NCBI GenBank assembly: GCA_016758965.1
Contig: JAEPRB010000093.1
Location: 1-64,000, forward strand
Reading direction: 5' to 3'
DNA length: 64,000 nt
DNA from: Circinella minor
Lineage: Eukaryota > Mucoromycota > Mucoromycetes > Mucorales > Lichtheimiaceae
Within the stretch, counting starts at the first letter, position 1. Every line of letters begins with the position of its first letter. The position numbers and the translations under genes were made by a program. Of this stretch, positions 12,475 through 24,478 are shown one piece after another. Below the pieces are notes generated by a model. It saw only the letters and a program-made list of their open reading frames with translations. It was not told the origin of the DNA and ran no database searches.

Positions 12475-14018
12475 AACCAGATAAGCGAGGTGGAATGACA
12501 AATTCGTCTAGTTCATCTGTAGCTACCGACAGCGGAATCATATTATTACTAAATTTCTTATAGGTATCTTCAACTATTTCTTTTCCAATGGCTACCAACT
12601 CTAATAGTGGGCCTATACGCACGGTGAAGTTCTTGCTGCTATCAGGATATGATACTTGCTTTGTTCGACGAATTCTTGTCACATATCCCTTGGGGATGTC
12701 CATATCCATTAAACTAATTTTATCACCTGAAGGGAATGTAGTTAATATCATACGTACGAAAAAAAAATAGCATTTATTAATTGTGACGTACCCATTATAA
12801 GATATCCTAAAACATGAAGTTCGTTGACAAGAGATGAGTTTTGTTCAACCAACTTCAACAACATATCTTTCATCACGATAGGCATTTTGATTGAACCATC
12901 CATAAATTCTTTGGTTTGCTGATTTATTTTACCAATTTCCAAGCAGCCTAGTTCAACACCATTTCCTCCAATATACGTTGTATCAGTTCTTCTTCCCATT
13001 TTCAAATTTTCCACTGGACCAACTGCCGACAATTTTCTTTTTTGGTTTGTTGCAGATGCACTGGGAGTACTAGATTTTTCTTTGCTACGTACGTACAAGC
13101 ATCATAATCCAATACATTAGTTTTGTAAGCTTTAAAAAGTATGTAATATATAACTCACAAACATGAAAAAAATATAGTTTATTACTTACTTAAAGGGAAC
13201 AATGTCATCCGTTGCATCAAAAATCTTATTTAAAAATCCCCAGAGATAATACATCTTATCTGATTCCATATAGTTTTGTATATTAAAATTGTTCTTCTTG
13301 AGATAAAGAAGTGCCACGTTTTGAACAGATGCGGATAACCATGCAAGAAGAGGGTCATCTTCGGGATCAAATTCAAGTTTACGCGCGAAACAATATGCTT
13401 CTTTTGCGGTTTTCTATTATATGAAGGTAATGAGACTTATTAAGAAATGTCTTGACATTTATAACCCATTTTTACGATCTATTACCTTTTTATACAATTC
13501 GTTTAGTAGGCTAGTTAATGAGATATCCACTGGTCTAAGAAGTTTACACCCAGCATCTTCAATCTCTTTTCTTTCTTGTTTCGTGAATATACCGGTCCCA
13601 GTTTGAATCAGTGAGATCAAGTATTAGCTGCTGACTTGGACTACCAAAAATCAAAGCAATAAAAAATGAGTTTATGGACAAAGCGCTATCACAACCAATA
13701 TATAAATTTGACTACATCTTACTGATAGTAATTGCAACTAAGAGCAAATTCTATCATACGCTCTTCAACAGACTTGGCTTTTTGATTTGGTTCAGGAATC
13801 GTTGATTTTAAATACCAAAAATTTTTTGGATCAAGATTTTCGAAAATTGCTTTAAGTTCTGTTTTGTCGTTTGAGGTGAGTTTAGTTTTTAGAGTTAGAG
13901 ATTTGGATTTTTGACACGTTTTTGCTGATGTTGAGTTATTTTCAATTTTTTTTTCAAGTTCCTAATACAATGGTTGGTTAAGATCAATATAGTAAAAGCT
14001 CAGTGTCAGTTATGGTTA

Positions 14019-14426
14019 CAGTGTTGAAAGTTAAATTTGGCCATGCAAAATAAAAACGAGCCATGTTCTGAAAATGACTTATTTGTATGAATTTAAACCA
14101 TGCCAAACAAATCTAAAAGCTATTGATCTACAAAATCTGGATGGCCACAAGCATTCATTGATGTTTTGAGATAATTGTTGTGTGGTAACCAAAAAATAAG
14201 ATTATTTAAAATACATTTGCTCTATAGCTATTTCTTGGAATGTAAACAAACATAAAACAACAAATATTATTATGTTTCATTTGGATCATATTCATTTTAA
14301 AATCTAGCAGCTTATACAGCACAATGTCAAAATTAGATCGCTCATTTTCAATAGCTGGCTTAATTTTGGCCTATATTCAGATAGTAGCTCACTTTCAAAA
14401 TCATGGCTCGTTTTTATCCACTGCTG
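14019..14426. mobile_element. Probable 408-bp MITE inside an intron
   Basis: The third intron of the orphan-family gene is about 500 bases, while its other introns are 65-110. Within it, AAAATAAAAACGAGCCATG (near 14045-14063) is matched in inverse orientation by CATGGCTCGTTTTTATCC (14402-14419). CAG-type ends next to TA dinucleotides at 14017-14018 and 14427-14428 suggest the boundaries. The outermost bases of the two ends match poorly, so the exact termini are uncertain. No coding capacity is visible. Confidence 0.5.
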
Positions 14427-15736
14427 TACCAGTTGTAGTTAATCCTAATTTTACTAACCTGCTGTATTTTTTTCCAATCAGGTTCGTCTTGTCTGTAATC
14501 CTATTTCAATAAAGTAACCAGTCAACCTTTTGCACGTCACGATTATTATTATAAAAGCTGTACTGCTTACCACAATATTTCTTTCTTGAACTGCCATTTT
14601 AAAACGATTTAACCAAGTCGCCTTGCATTCAGCTTTGGGCGTACATTCTATAAAAGTTTTATTGTCATAACAATAAAAACGTGCAAGGCTGGGAGCTTCA
14701 GTTTCTTGGTCAAAATACTCGGTGAATGCTATACATAGGTTATTTTATTATAGTTCTCATTAGTAAAAAGTGGGTATGTAATTTAGTAACACACATACTC
14801 TTTGTTAACATAGGCGCGATGTTTCCTGCCATTGCTGTGGTAATTGGTGCTGGCTACAGGTTTCAAAGGAGTGCAGCGTAAAAAGTATAAGTGGACGTAA
14901 TTTTCACGTTCCGTTGTTGCTAGGTGAATTTTAGGGACAGCAATGCCATTCTGCTGTCTATGGTCGTGCTTTACTATCCTGCCGTCCTCTATGTTTTTAA
15001 ATTTACGATGTTATATATCATAAAGAGTTATGAAAAAAAGTACTAGTACATCTTTAAGATCTTTCTAATACTTAGTAATATAATATAAGACCTTTGTAGT
15101 AATAAAATTATATATATATATGGATGATATTATTCTTATCTATCAAGACCTAATAATGGGCATCTTTCATTTACTTAATACGTAAGGCCTCTTTACCTAA
15201 ATAAATGACGCTACCTTGATTTATACACTGTTACGATTCCGAATATGATGTGGAAATAGTTTAACTCAGAATATACATTTGGTCTTCGTTTTTTTTTCTA
15301 ATAGTTATTGTGCTTATTTTATGGCTTTTGTTTATTAATAACATTGTTGTTAATTTTTTTTACTTTGAAAAATAACTATATTCGATTATAAGCAACTTTC
15401 GTTTTATTTATAGTTTTAATTTTGATCTTGTTATAATTAACATAACTTTAATACAATACGTATCAATGTACGATATTATTATATTCAATTTCTCATGTAG
15501 TTTTATTAAGGTGAGTAACCTAATTCATTTATCATCATGCTACTAAAAAGACAAAACAAACGTAATAAACGCTATTTTTCAACGTCTTTATATATTAGAA
15601 AATATTATTTATGCAAAGCTACGCTTGCAGGACAGGATAGTAAAGGAGGATCAACTGCACGACTGAACAGAGCGGAATAAAAATAAACACAGTCATGGCA
15701 GAAAACAGACATAGTTTTTTTTTGTTTCTTTTCCGT

Positions 15737-16140
15737 CACCATATCAGTGGGTAATACTCCTGCGAGTAATGTACCTTTGGGGTATCGAGTGGGTAATATC
15801 CCTGCCGAACATCGAATGTACATTGCGCAATTTATTTTTTGAACTTCTATGAACAAACTTTTTTTTTCTTTTGCTTCACCATATTAGTGGGTAATACTCC
15901 TGCGAGTAATGTACCTTTGGGGTATCGAGTGGGTAAGATCCCTGCTGAACATCAAAGCTGCATTGCGAAATTCAAGTAATGTACTCTCGGGGTATCGAGT
16001 GGGTAATATCCCTGCCGAACATCAAGTGTACATTGCGTAATTTATTTTTTGAACTTCTATGAAAACAAACATTTTTTTTTACTTCACCATATCAGTGGAA
16101 AATATCCCTACCGAACATCAAAGGTGCAGTGCAAGGTTTC
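15737..16140. repeat. Tandem/interspersed repeat, ~140-bp unit
   Basis: The block CACCATATCAGTGGGTAATA begins units at 15737 and 15877, with a truncated third at 16085. Within units, the element GGGTATCGAGTGGGTAA..ATCCCTGC.GAACATC recurs (also 15979-16022), and the tail TTTATTTTTTGAACTTCTATGA is repeated near 15830 and 16041. Copies differ by point changes and small indels, so the array is not brand new. No function is evident. Confidence 0.85.
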
Positions 16141-17334
16141 TTTCACGTCTCTGCAAGTGGCTACGAAAATTTTTAAAAAGCACTAAAATTATTTTTTATA
16201 ATTAAGAATTACAAGACTCTTAAAATGGAAGATCATAATAACACATCTGGATTTAAAAGTAAGTGTCTTTGTCATGTTGAAAAAAATATAATGATAGTTT
16301 TGTTGTTTGGATGGTCCAGTTTACAGCATATAGGTTGTAATAAGGAGATGATGGCATCAAAGAATATCTAAAACATCCAAGCAAACAAGTACTCTGTTCA
16401 AATTTTTTCGTGAATCGAAGTATGGGTGTTGTTTAAGCCAATACAACAAGGAGGGTAAAAAATATTCTTCTCTTAGTTTAGTATAATTTTACAAGGTCTA
16501 CCCACGCCTTGAAAGTTTTTTTACGTTGATACCCTTAGAACTCCTGTCTCATGTATTGAGCCTTTTCATTTTTATATGTCGTGTTATGACAATGAATTCA
16601 TTATTATCATTTAATCACATGACTATCTGTGTATTCTTTAAATAACCGTTTTTTATTATTATCAATATGGCCCATACATATATATATACCAAGAAAACGC
16701 AAGCTTTTATCATTGAATTGTCAAGGACGTGAAAAATCAAGAGTTTCGTATATCAGTAGCTAAATAAATGATTGAACGACGCTATATTACTTATATAAAT
16801 GATGATTGTTGATGGCGTCACTATTGTCTTGTTTAATTACTCTATCTTTATCCGATACATTCTACCATATCTTTTTCTTTTATAATGACCATATCCTTTG
16901 TTCCTGCTGATTTTTCTAATTGAATATCGATCACACAGATAGTCAAGGCTCTTTATAAAGATTAGCTTGATTTACTACTATCCTTCTATTTTTGGAATAA
17001 CTACAGACTATTTTTCGGTTCCTTCCTTTTTCTTCTATCTTTTTCTTGGAATTTATTTCTGTTGAACTCTCCCATTCCATTCAGTTTTTGAAAAAGTGCA
17101 TAATTCTTACGTCCGTACTGTTAATATCTATATTAATTAGGGAAGATATTGCTTCCCGTGCTAGTAGTAAAAAATTAAATAAAAATAATACAAAGAAATA
17201 TATATTCTGTTTGCATATGTATTACATTTTACACCCTATGCATATATATATATATACATTTATGTTGGAAGCTTTCTTGGCTTGGATTCGTAGTCATGTC
17301 ACTTTTTTAAGTAGCTCAATTTCGTCTTTAACTA

Positions 17335-17400
17335 CAGTGATATCTCGTTAAATACTCGCTAAACCGGGACAGTATCTCTCGATTATTATTTGATATACTT
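17335..17400. mobile_element. Possible transposon terminus (Tigger-like)
   Basis: CAGTGATATCTCGTTAAATA follows a TA at 17333-17334 and continues with ACTCGCTAAACC, resembling Tigger/pogo left ends. A second CAGGTACCTCGGTTGACC-type sequence lies at 17805. No matching right end was found for either, so this is a weak call. Confidence 0.3.
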
Positions 17401-18510
17401 TGTAAATACCAGTGATTCGATAAACCAGTTACCGAATTTATAGTAGTGTTGTTTTTTGCTTTACATAATACTAGTCTTCTAACTGATAAAATCATACAAG
17501 CTTGTTTAAACATCATATCAGCTCTTTCTTTTTGTACGTATCTAATTGGTTAATCCATTTACGCAGCAAATATAAATAACCATAAACCTATATCCGAACG
17601 CAAGTTTTGTTTTTTCTCTCTAATTCACGGATAGAGAAACCTTATTTTCTCTCCAAACTCGGTCCGTGCAGAACCAATCAAGATTAACAAAGTTTTCAAA
17701 AGCTTAGATGATGATAGCTTTAAATTTTTGATGTGTTAAATTTTATATAATTGATGTAATACTGGTGTTGTACAATTTATACAGCTTACTTTCAATGATA
17801 TACACAGGTACCTCGGTTGACCTCATTTGACCAGCGGATAATAAAGCATGGATTTTTCAACTATCCTGGTAAGAGGCGCTCTATTTTTTTTCTGTGGCTA
17901 TGGATTGACAGCGACACTTAATCCATTCATCCAATTCATTAATTTTTTCACCCAATGTACCTGAATTATTATGTTGCTAGGTACCAAATTAAATTGATTT
18001 AGTAAACTTGTCAAGTACTTAATAAATTTGATAGAACGAGAAAAAAAAAAGATAAATACGTAATATGTATAAATAATGTCAATAATAAAACAAGCTCTTT
18101 TTTTTACGTACATTAGAAAGAGTATACTTTGATACGTATCATCAGGATAGTTTGTTGCAACGAATAAAAATGAAAACAAAACAGCGCTATTTTCTTAAAA
18201 TATTTTATGATCATTGTTTCTTGTAAAAGAAAACAAGTGGATCGGATAAATGGTATATATAAATGATTTATTTAAAAAAGAAAAGGAATCCAAAAACGAG
18301 AAAAAGTGCAAATGATTTCAAAACTTGACGATGAGAAGGATACTTGATTGAGTTCAATCGTTGTCAATAAAAAAAAATAGAGAGTAGAGAGAGGATAATT
18401 GGAAAAAAGAAAGGCGGGATTGATAAAAAAAAAAGAGAGAGAGAAAGAGAGAGAGAGTTAAGAGGGTCTGTGAATATATTTTGTTATGTTATGTTATTCT
18501 TTTTTTTTTT

Positions 18511-20116
18511 TTATCTTTGAGCTTCTTCAACAGCTTCTACCTTTTCAACTTCTTCATCTTCTGGTGCAATTAAAACACCACGATATCTAGCTTTTCCTGC
18601 ATGAAGATGATGAATAGCATCTTCAATACCTTGAGCACTCTAATATAATTTTGAAAAAAAGATAAAAATGATGAATAAACTCGAATACTAATTTTTTTTT
18701 TCGACCCAGTTATTATATTTACCAAGGGAAATTCTTCAATTTGTGGACGAATATTATGACGAGCAGCAAATTTCAATAATAAAGTATTAATTTTTCTACC
18801 ACCTAAAATGGCACCCGTAAACTTCTTTTGATCCAAAAGGAAAGGTAAAACAGGACCAAATTTAATATCATTGGGAGGAATACCAACAAGTTTAAATTCT
18901 CCGTTACTGTTAAAAAAAACCGAATATTCGGAAAAAGCGAAAAGTAATGTTAGGATAATTCAAAAACTCTCTCCCTCCCCAGTCCATTTCCACCACTTTA
19001 TATATTACTTACGGGACCAATAAATCTAAAAATGTGCTATAATCATGATCAACAGCAACTGTACTTAAAATAAAATCAAACTTTTCAGTCTTTTCAACAA
19101 ATTCAGGAGTGAAATCCTTGGAACACAAATATTCATGAGCACCAAATTTAAGTGCTTCTTCTTCCTTATCCTATAATAATAGAAAAATATCAATCATTGA
19201 AAACGTAAGCAAAAATAAATATACGTACTACTTCATACAAATAGATACTATCTTTTTTTTTCCCAACCAGCCAAAAAAATAAAATTCCCAATTTCCAATT
19301 TTCAATTTTCAATAATAATATGAATACTTACTCTTGAGTGTGAGATAGCTGTCACATGACAACCCCAAGCACGAGCGAATTGCTATGGTAACATAATAAA
19401 ATAATGAGTTGCCTGATAATTGTCTCTAGAGCTTCCCATAATAATAATAATAATACATACCAAACCAAGATGACCGAGACCACCAATACCAACAATAGCA
19501 ATACGATGAGTTGGATTCACATTGGCATTATACATAGCAGAAAACACAGTAGAACCAGCACACATCAAAGGTCCAGCATGTTTGGCTTCAATACCTTCTG
19601 GAATCTTATATACAAATCGTCCATCACATACTGCACCATGAGCATAACCATTATTAAGACCTTCGGGGAACATTTTACGCTTACGACACATAATATCTTC
19701 ACCCGAATGACATAATAAACAATCCAAACAAGATTCTTTCATATAAGCAAAACCAACTAAATCACCTTTTTTGATACTTGTAATTTTGGATCCAGTTTCA
19801 ACAATTTCACCTACGGCTTCATGACCAAGCACAGTATCAGGAATACCAGCAAAATCCATATCTGTATGACAAACACCACATGCTTTAATCTTGATATAAA
19901 CTTGATAATCAGTTAAGGCATCAGCATGGTATTCAATTTTCTTGAATTTGAATTGCTTTTCACTAAAAAAAATATTTAGTAAAAGAAAAAAAAAACACCA
20001 AAATTTTTGTGCGCGTTTTTCATCCCCTTCCTCCCACCAGGTTTTCGCCCATTTAATAGTACATACGTTGTAGCATAAGCAGTAATATCGTATCCAGAAG
20101 AAGTAGAAACAGTCAT
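18511..20116 (-). CDS. Zinc-dependent alcohol dehydrogenase, cinnamyl/ADH6-type (NADP)
   Basis: Six exons (5' to 3'): 20116-20067, 19962-19461, 19382-19332, 19170-19013, 18906-18723, 18639-18511; 357 residues, normal for the medium-chain family. The catalytic zinc site is seen in KACGVCHTDMD and LGHEAVGEIVETG. The structural zinc cluster is CX2CX2CX7C in KESCLDCLLCHSGEDIMC. The nucleotide-binding glycine motif is GIGGLGHLGL. The pattern matches fungal ADH6/ADH7 and plant cinnamyl alcohol dehydrogenase, which reduce aldehydes with NADPH in the cytosol; cofactor preference is inferred from the family. The loop between CHTD and LGHE is some residues shorter than usual. The C-terminus carries an unusual Glu/Val-rich tail (EDEEVEKVEAVEEAQR). 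Confidence 0.92.
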
Positions 20117-20198
20117 GTTGTAATATAAATTTGTTCTTTTTTTTAAAAAAATATATAAAGATAAAAAAAAAAAAAGAAGCGAAAAAAAAATGACGGTC

Positions 20199-20206
20199 TA
20201 TTTATA
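20199..20206 (-). promoter_or_regulatory. Putative TATA box of the alcohol dehydrogenase gene
   Basis: TATAAATA on the minus strand, about 83 bases upstream of the ADH start codon, followed by a T-rich tract. Assigned by sequence and position only. Confidence 0.55.
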
Positions 20207-21308
20207 CACAAAGATTTCTAAAGAACAGGTTTTTTTTTTCAATTACGTATAATATGTAGTAGACCACAGAATGAAACTTGTTTGATTTTTCCCTACCCCC
20301 AATGATGAAACCTTAATAAAAGAAAAAAGGCTAACCATTTTGAAGAAATGAATAGTGTAAAGTGTGTGTAACTCTAGAAACCAAGTCGATTTTTAAATAA
20401 AGAAATCGACCTTCAGGACAGCTTTTACAACATTGAGGTCGTGTCACATACTATTTTTGTAATGGTTAAACCCCATTTTCTTTTTTTTTTCAATCGATTA
20501 TCTTAGAAGGGGGTATTCGTTACTTAGTAATAGTAGTATAAAAAAACTTTAATGTCATTATTATAATGTATGTGTCGAGGGGGGGGATGGGAAATAAGAG
20601 TATTCCCAAAAAAAAAAAAACGTGTGTCTACTTTAATTGACTATTGAGGAAAGTTTAAATCTTTTTGAAAGCCACAATCTATTTGCATAAAAAAAAACTT
20701 ATACAACTTTAAGAAATATATCTTCTCCCTTTTTCTTATTGTAAAAAATAAGATTATATAAACAAGAAAAATCATATTTAACATTTACGTACGTTAGAAT
20801 CGTTATTTCACTCAGTTATCTTGACTTAAAAGGGGTGAGGAGAAAGAATTTTGACCTCCCCCCCCAAAAAAAAAAGTTTCAATTGATCGACATAAAAAAA
20901 AAACGTGATATGTGCCACGATATGGCCAGTTTATGAATGAGCATGGAACTAATTTCTGTCTATTTTAAAACGGTCACAACACACACACACACAGACACTT
21001 TTTTTTTAAAAAAAAGAAAGTTAATTATCGAATGCATAACTTTGTTTAACGTAACACTTAAATCTTTTACATGATAACTTTTTTTTATAATCATTTTACT
21101 ATACACACACTTTCTCTTTTTTAATTTTAATTTGTTTTAATTTTTGTCAATCATTTACAAAACAAGATATAAAAAACACAATTGAATCAAGTGAATCATG
21201 AGAGAATTACCATATAAACACATGTGAGGAAGAGTGTGGGATAAAAAAAAAATATGCCCCCCAACAAACCTAATGGATGTGAGAATGAAGAAAAGGAAAT
21301 GGGGTGGG

Positions 21309-21379
<71 letters not shown>

Positions 21380-21500
21380 AAAAAAAAAAAAAAAATCATT
21401 GTATAGCCCCTGAACAGCTAAGTATAATAGTAAATAGCTTTACTTTTGCTTATTTCCCTGTTTCTTTTTTTTTTTTTTTTACCTTTTCAATTCATTCCAC
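20207..21500. other. Intergenic between divergent ADH and SEC66 genes
   Basis: Promoter-type DNA rich in homopolymer tracts (G8 near 20581, C8 near 20861, a CA run near 20982-20992). It ends in the long A tract before SEC66. No gene was recognised. Confidence 0.5.
21311..21395. repeat. Long poly(A) tract (A67-GG-A16)
   Basis: Sixty-seven consecutive A (21311-21377), GG, then sixteen A. It ends about 105 bases before the SEC66 start codon. It is not preceded by any recognisable retroelement or processed gene. Exact length may be unreliable because such runs are hard to sequence. Confidence 0.85.
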
Positions 21501-22127
21501 ATGACTTCATTAATATTACCAACTGCATATCTTGGAGGATGTATTGCTGCCATGAGCATTTTCTCTCATGTTTATCGTAGAGCTAAAAGTAAGATTCTAA
21601 AACAAAATAAGTTTATTATTAGGAAGTCTCCTCCTTCCCACAAACTCAATCTCAAATATATATATATATATATAGATGCCAAAACAATTGAACCATGGTT
21701 TCCAGAGAATCAAGAAAAAGAACAATACATTGCGTTATTAAATTCAGAACCAGAAACATCTGAAGAACATTTAAAAGCAGCATTACTTCGACGTGCCATG
21801 GAAGCCATGAGACGTTATTCAATTATAAATCATGAACAAGCAGCATTAGTTGAATTGATGAGGACAGGACATATTACTGATGATATTTGGCATGATTTTA
21901 AAGCCTCTCAAGATGAAACTATAGCAGAAATAAAAGAAGTAATTGAAGAAGGCAATACATATGCTGAAGGTTGGGGTACAAGTGTTTTCAAGACAGCTAG
22001 TCAAATGGTTCAATCAGAAAAACAAAAGCAAGAGTTTAAGAAAGTAGGATTGATGCTAGAACGAGAGGAAAAACGATGGGATATGGAATTACAAAGTGAA
22101 CAATTGGAGGATAATATGAAAAAATAA
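21501..22127 (+). CDS. SEC66: ER translocation protein Sec66/Sec71
   Basis: Two exons, 21501-21588 and 21676-22127; 179 residues. The N-terminus LPTAYLGGCIAAMSIFSHVY is a single membrane anchor. The cytosolic domain has the family motif EPWFPENQEKEQYIALL and a helix-rich remainder (LRRAMEAMRRYSIINHEQ). Sec66 is a subunit of the Sec62/Sec63 complex, which drives post-translational import through the Sec61 channel at the ER. Fungal Sec66 proteins are about this size. The intron is 87 bases and ends in a TA repeat before the acceptor. The start is the first ATG after the long A tract and a T-rich leader. Confidence 0.88.
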   Translation: MTSLILPTAYLGGCIAAMSIFSHVYRRAKSKILKQNKFIIRKSPPSHKLNLKYIYIYIDAKTIEPWFPENQEKEQYIALLNSEPETSEEHLKAALLRRAMEAMRRYSIINHEQAALVELMRTGHITDDIWHDFKASQDETIAEIKEVIEEGNTYAEGWGTSVFKTASQMVQSEKQKQEFKKVGLMLEREEKRWDMELQSEQLEDNMKK

Positions 22128-24443
22128 GTAATTAAAGCAATAATCTCTTAAATAAAAAAATATTTTAAAAATAATAATCTGTCAATGACTGTGTAACACA
22201 AGAAGAGATCTTATTTAAGTAATATGCTTTATTTTATCATCAATATCCACTGTTGTTATGTCAAGGTAAAATAAATAAATAAATTTATATTAGTTATCTA
22301 ATTCATGCGAAACTTTCTTTTATAACATGATACACATAAAATATTCAAAATAATCTAAATAGAAAATCAAATCGATCTTAAATAGGTTCGAATCCACGTA
22401 TATTATTTAGGTCTCACCTTTTCTTGTATAACTTGGAATTAATAGACCTTTCCTTTTTACCTTATGAACCCTGTAATTAATTAAGACCTTATTTATATTT
22501 TACTCCACCATTGTTCTTCTTTTATATTGAAAAGATTCGTTTTTTTTTTATATATATACAAGATTTGTAACATGAAATATGAAAAGAAGCGTTCAATATT
22601 TATTATTGAAAATTACGTATAAATAAACTATAGAAGCTCTTTATACAATCCACGTCGGAGGAACGTTCGTTACCATGGCTATAAACCTTTGAACTTACTA
22701 GATAATTTATATATTGGCTGCTAACTTGGAGGGGGGCGGACTTGATCATGGCAAGTATGGCGAGGAAGAAGAAGGTAATTATTTGGGTGCATGGGAATAC
22801 AAAGTACATTATATGAACTGACATCTTTTCATATTATCCATATTACCGCTTATACTGTACTGAGCCAATGTTCGCTAGAAAATTGTTTTACGTACAAAAG
22901 TTTATTTGAAAGTAAATAAATACAAATTAGATGTGAGCTATTTGATTATCTCAAGGTATGTTAGCGTGGAAATAAATTAACGTTGACCATGTCGTCAGTT
23001 TTCCATTTTAAACATTGGTAAAAATCGAACTCATACATTTTTCAAAGTATTAAGTGTATGACAAATAAGAAGCCATCTTTTAGTTTTAATACATGTGAAA
23101 AATATCTTGTTTTTTTTGTGCTCGGAGCAATATACATTTTCTTGCACTCATGTTGAAGCAAAAACCAATGCTTTAACTAGTTCAGCTACTGAAACTCGAT
23201 CTTTTTTTTTTTTTGTTGTATCGACAAACAAAACTAATTTAAATCTTATTATATGTTTTTAATCTATCAAGTAGTAATGATAAAACTGAAAGCTTTGAAA
23301 TCAATAAAATGTGGTACTTATTCCATAACCCTTATACTACCTATTAGGAATAAAACACAAAGCTGATATAGAAAATAGAGTATATATTATGAGAGTCTGT
23401 TATCAAAAACGTCTTAAAGATCAAAGCTGTTGTATCTTATAGAAACAAACATTTACAATAGTTATTAAACGATCTTGTTATAATCTTAGCTGCCCAATTT
23501 CTCTCTATTCCATCAGCCAAAAGAAAAAAAAAAGTCAAGTATCTCATACTGATATTTATACATGGTTTAAAGATTTTTTTTCTCTTATCTGAAAGACATC
23601 TCTGTTGTAATATGTTTATTTTATCTTTATTGTTACTTCTTTTTTCTTTGTGTATATTCATTCGTTTATTTTTACTAATGGAATTTTAATCAAATAAAAT
23701 ATAATAATTATTTTATAATGTTGCAATTCTACAGTATTCCACACTCAGTACGTACAAATTAATTATATACTCTATTACTAATTATGTATAGTGAATGAAA
23801 GGGTCATTTCAGAATCTTCTCTTTCTTTATATAACAATTGTACATTGTCACATTATGCAGTAAATACTTTAATTCAACTTGAATGTATCAACAGGATATG
23901 TATAATGTCTTATAAAAAACACAAGTGAATGGCCCTTTTTTTTCGTCTTCTGGACCCTACAATTAATTTAACTTTTGTGAAACCCTACTCAAGCAAGCAT
24001 GTATTGGTTCTTTTGCTCCCGATTATAAAATAAAGGTCATTTAAATACTATGATATTCATTTTCATAATTAAGTTTATCAATATACAACATATTGTATGT
24101 TAAATCACTTCTAATTTAGATCATTAATTATTTTATAATAATTAATAATGACAAAAAAAGAAAATATTTGTGTTCTTGGCCAAAAAAAAAAAAGGAATAC
24201 AAACTTTTATTTTATTTTATGAATGGAAAGAATTGAAAAGTAAGAAGCCCGTGCATATCAAACATTCTTTTATCTAATTATTATAAATGAACAAATTCAT
24301 TTCATAACGTGCTTCTATACCCTAAAAGATAGTTTCCCTTTTTTTATATGAATTTTTATTAAGATTTCGTGTTCAGATTCGAACATTCTACAACTGACAG
24401 CCAACAAGAAAGTTACACAACATAATCCAGTGCCCTGTTTTTT

Positions 24444-24477
<34 letters not shown>
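22128..24477. other. Intergenic, no gene recognised
   Basis: About 2.3 kb of AT-rich sequence between two converging genes. A degenerate tRNA-like stretch lies near 23118-23205 (minus) but does not fold as a functional tRNA. A T-run of about 30 (24450-24478) sits directly at the 3' end of the Rab gene. Confidence 0.4.

Positions 24478-24478
<1 letters not shown>

Larger units (their letters stand above)
12293..14832 (-). pseudogene. Uncharacterised fungal family protein, frameshifted
   Basis: Eight exons fit by GT-AG rules (5' to 3'): 14832-14799, 14728-14571, 14500-14459, 13961-13723, 13640-13486, 13413-13190, 13084-12792, 12726-12293. Every exon joins in frame except the fifth. There the first half reads HPSQQLILDLTDSNW and the second half FTKQERKEIEDAGCKLL, in frames differing by one base. 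The break falls near CCC at 13597-13599, and no alternative acceptor rescues it. Other parts are a central RTDTTYIGGNGVELG..EIGK block, then DKISLMDMDIPKGYVTRI and VRIGPLLELV, and a low-complexity Leu-Ser tail. I recognise the layout as that of a large, functionally unknown family in Mucorales; this is from memory and unchecked. The length otherwise looks complete, so it is either a young pseudogene or a single-base sequencing error. Confidence 0.65.
14833..18510. other. Long intergenic region, repeat-rich
   Basis: No gene could be supported in about 3.7 kb. It contains the 140-bp tandem array (15737-16140, listed separately) and a transposon-like terminus at 17335. An AG-rich microsatellite lies near 18437-18457. 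A 47-codon frame starting at 16222 has no recognisable features. Confidence 0.4.

Noticed and set aside
12309..12563. Plus-strand frame with a long Asn-Asp repeat
   Set aside because: It is the GATAAT microsatellite read on the wrong strand; the minus-strand exon is part of a multi-exon gene with family-like sequence.
16222..16374. Small ORF beginning MEDHNNTSGFK
   Set aside because: Only 47 codons with no recognisable motif and no convincing further exons.
21196..21399. Frames encoding poly-Phe or poly-Lys
   Set aside because: Produced only by the A67 tract.
22385..22400. GGTTCGAATCC, a tRNA B-box-like sequence
   Set aside because: The flanking bases do not form a T stem and no D or anticodon arm lies at the right distance.
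23118..23205. tRNA-like stretch on the minus strand (TAGCTGAACTAGTTAAAGC)
   Set aside because: The A-box part is plausible, but the T loop is lost and the acceptor ends do not pair; at most a decayed tRNA or SINE head.
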